A stretch of DNA of 60,000 nucleotides from Antedon mediterranea. Taxonomy: Eukaryota > Echinodermata > Crinoidea > Comatulida > Antedonidae. Positions 58,628 through 60,000 of this stretch are shown piece by piece. The stretch covers positions 24,665,795 to 24,725,794 of the forward strand of contig NC_092670.1 of assembly GCF_964355755.1 (NCBI RefSeq), read 5' to 3'. The position numbers and the translations under genes are program-made. How positions within the stretch are numbered: position 1 is the stretch's first letter; the number at the start of each line of letters is the position of its first letter. Under the pieces are notes generated by a model that saw nothing but the letters and a program-made list of their open reading frames with translations, was not told the origin of the DNA and searched no databases.

Positions 58628-58780
58628 GGGATATATTGACCAATGAAATGATTTGTTGCAAACAACTAATCGGAGTGTGGGGGTATATTGACCAATAATA
58701 TTCTGTGGTTTATACAGTACAACCAATCAGAGGGGTATATTGACCAATGAAATGATGTTTTGCATACAACCAATCACAAT
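58628..58780. repeat. 52-53-bp tandem repeat with paired CCAAT motifs
   Basis: Three units starting near 58629, 58682 and 58734, each with GGGTATATTGACCAAT and, about 30 bp on, ACAACCAATCA or a variant. The array therefore carries five CCAAT boxes (the first unit has ACTAAT instead). Confidence 0.85.
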
Positions 58781-60000
58781 GCCAATTATCATTACTTTTT
58801 ACAACAAGCATTTAATATTAAACATACAGTAATTATTCATTTTTATATTTTATAATTTATCTGGGGTTTCTTATACCATTGTTGAAAATTAAAAACTGTA
58901 AATGAAATAAAACAATGGATTTCTGTGAATTTGCCTTGTACTTTTTACTGAAATATTGTGTTGATATAAAAAGTGTCAATAGAAAAAAATAATTATTCTA
59001 AATAACGCCACTTGTACACTATCCATCAATGTTAGTAAAAGTGATATAAATTGTATAACAAACAATACGATCCAGTAGGCTATGATATTTATGTTGTAAT
59101 AAATTAAATGTTTATTTAAGGAGTATTTATTTTTTTGAGTTAGATTACCTTGAGTTTAAAGCAGAAGATGCCTATGCAATTAGATAATGCCATATAAATA
59201 TGTAATGTCACCAACTTTAGTTTCAATAGCCTATTAATGTAATGTCGGGTAATTTACTGTAGTGTTACTTTGTAGAGTGGATATTATTGTGTGATTTTGG
59301 TCCTCTCTTACCCAATGGTAAGTACCTGTTAATCACCCAACGGTAGGTGGCGATAGCCAAGTCAGTAAAACCAGTACCTAATTCTAATGTAATTTAACAC
59401 TTTATATAATGTTGATGAACCTCTAGGATTTCAACAATACTTGTTTACTATTATGTAATGTTATAGTTTTAGAAGGTGATTCGGCTTAATATTCGTTTAA
59501 AGTAAATGGCATGTCATAACAATATTTAAGCTGGAAAAATCCAAACTTGCCCTAAAAAGAAAGAATAACTAGAGAGACTGGCAAGTCTAATGATGTGCTT
59601 CAGCTGTGACGTCAGTTTGAGAAGAAGCTGGAAGATCGTGTGCTAATGTTAGACTTACATTCTTCGTGTTCCTTTTCGTGTGTTCCCCCTTTCATCTTTT
59701 GTCGTCATGTATTAATTATAGAATTCTTTACTAATGCTGAAGAATATACAGTATACCATTCAGTAGAGTATTTCAAATGCATTGTGGATATTACAAAAAT
59801 GTATTTCATAATAGAAATATAGAATAAATGAACATTATTACGATTACATTTTCGAAGTTTTTTTTTTGTTTGGGGTGTGGGGCGGTCGTGCCTGATGGAA
59901 CATACTAATCAAATAAGTGAAGAAATTAAATTAAGTAAACATGATGTAAAACATACTATTACTGCAGTAAATGAGTAAACCATATAATATAAATTCATTA

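Larger units (their letters stand above)
56535..60000 (+). other. 3' UTR and downstream region
   Basis: Contains a GGGACAC-family copy (56815-56998), candidate polyadenylation hexamers AATAAA at 57089, 57737 and 58906, a TA microsatellite and a CCAAT-containing tandem repeat. No convincing coding exon is seen on either strand. A palindromic CRE-like TGACGTCA at 59607-59614 could belong to a neighbouring promoter, but nothing downstream confirms that. Confidence 0.5.

Overview
This is an intron-rich, AT-rich animal genome window. It suggests a marine invertebrate deuterostome, most likely an echinoderm. That is inferred from the gene architecture, the mobile-element mix (a Ty3/gypsy element primed by tRNA-Ser, PIF/Harbinger-type and Helentron-like elements) and frequent TAGGCCTA-type words. 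I could not search databases, so the species is not determined.

Almost the whole window is one plus-strand gene, an orthologue of ANKFN1 (ankyrin repeat and fibronectin type III domain protein; Drosophila wide awake/banderuola, mouse Nmf9). I traced 21 coding exons from 919 to 56534. Each junction has AG/GT borders and matching phase, and together they give a 1438-residue product. Exons 1-3 encode a long disordered N-terminal region and are separated by introns of 1.9, 18.5 and 20 kb. Exons 5-21, carrying the ankyrin, FN3, long conserved and Ras-association-like regions, are packed into about 9.5 kb.

The 20-kb intron 3 also holds two unassigned ATG exons (30983-31061 and 39891-39978). Each ends at a good splice donor in exactly the phase needed to join exon 4. 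They look like alternative first exons that would make a shorter protein without the N-terminal region.

The introns are a museum of mobile elements. In order they are: a TIR element with TTAA borders (9475-10597); a Helentron/DINE-like element with a paralogous empty site nearby (about 13784-15273); a CTCTGTCTACACTATC MITE (19027 and 37899); a 1.3-kb CAGGGCTCGAAATT TIR element (22811-24131); a 73-bp MITE (31182-31254); a structurally intact Ty3/gypsy retrotransposon with identical 93-bp LTRs (31936-36628); and a PIF/Harbinger-type element (44809-46290). There are also several minisatellites and at least three unclassified dispersed repeat families.

Downstream of the stop codon (56535-60000) I see candidate polyadenylation signals, a TA microsatellite and a CCAAT-containing tandem repeat, but no second gene. 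No tRNA, rRNA, CRISPR or bacterial-type operon features are present.
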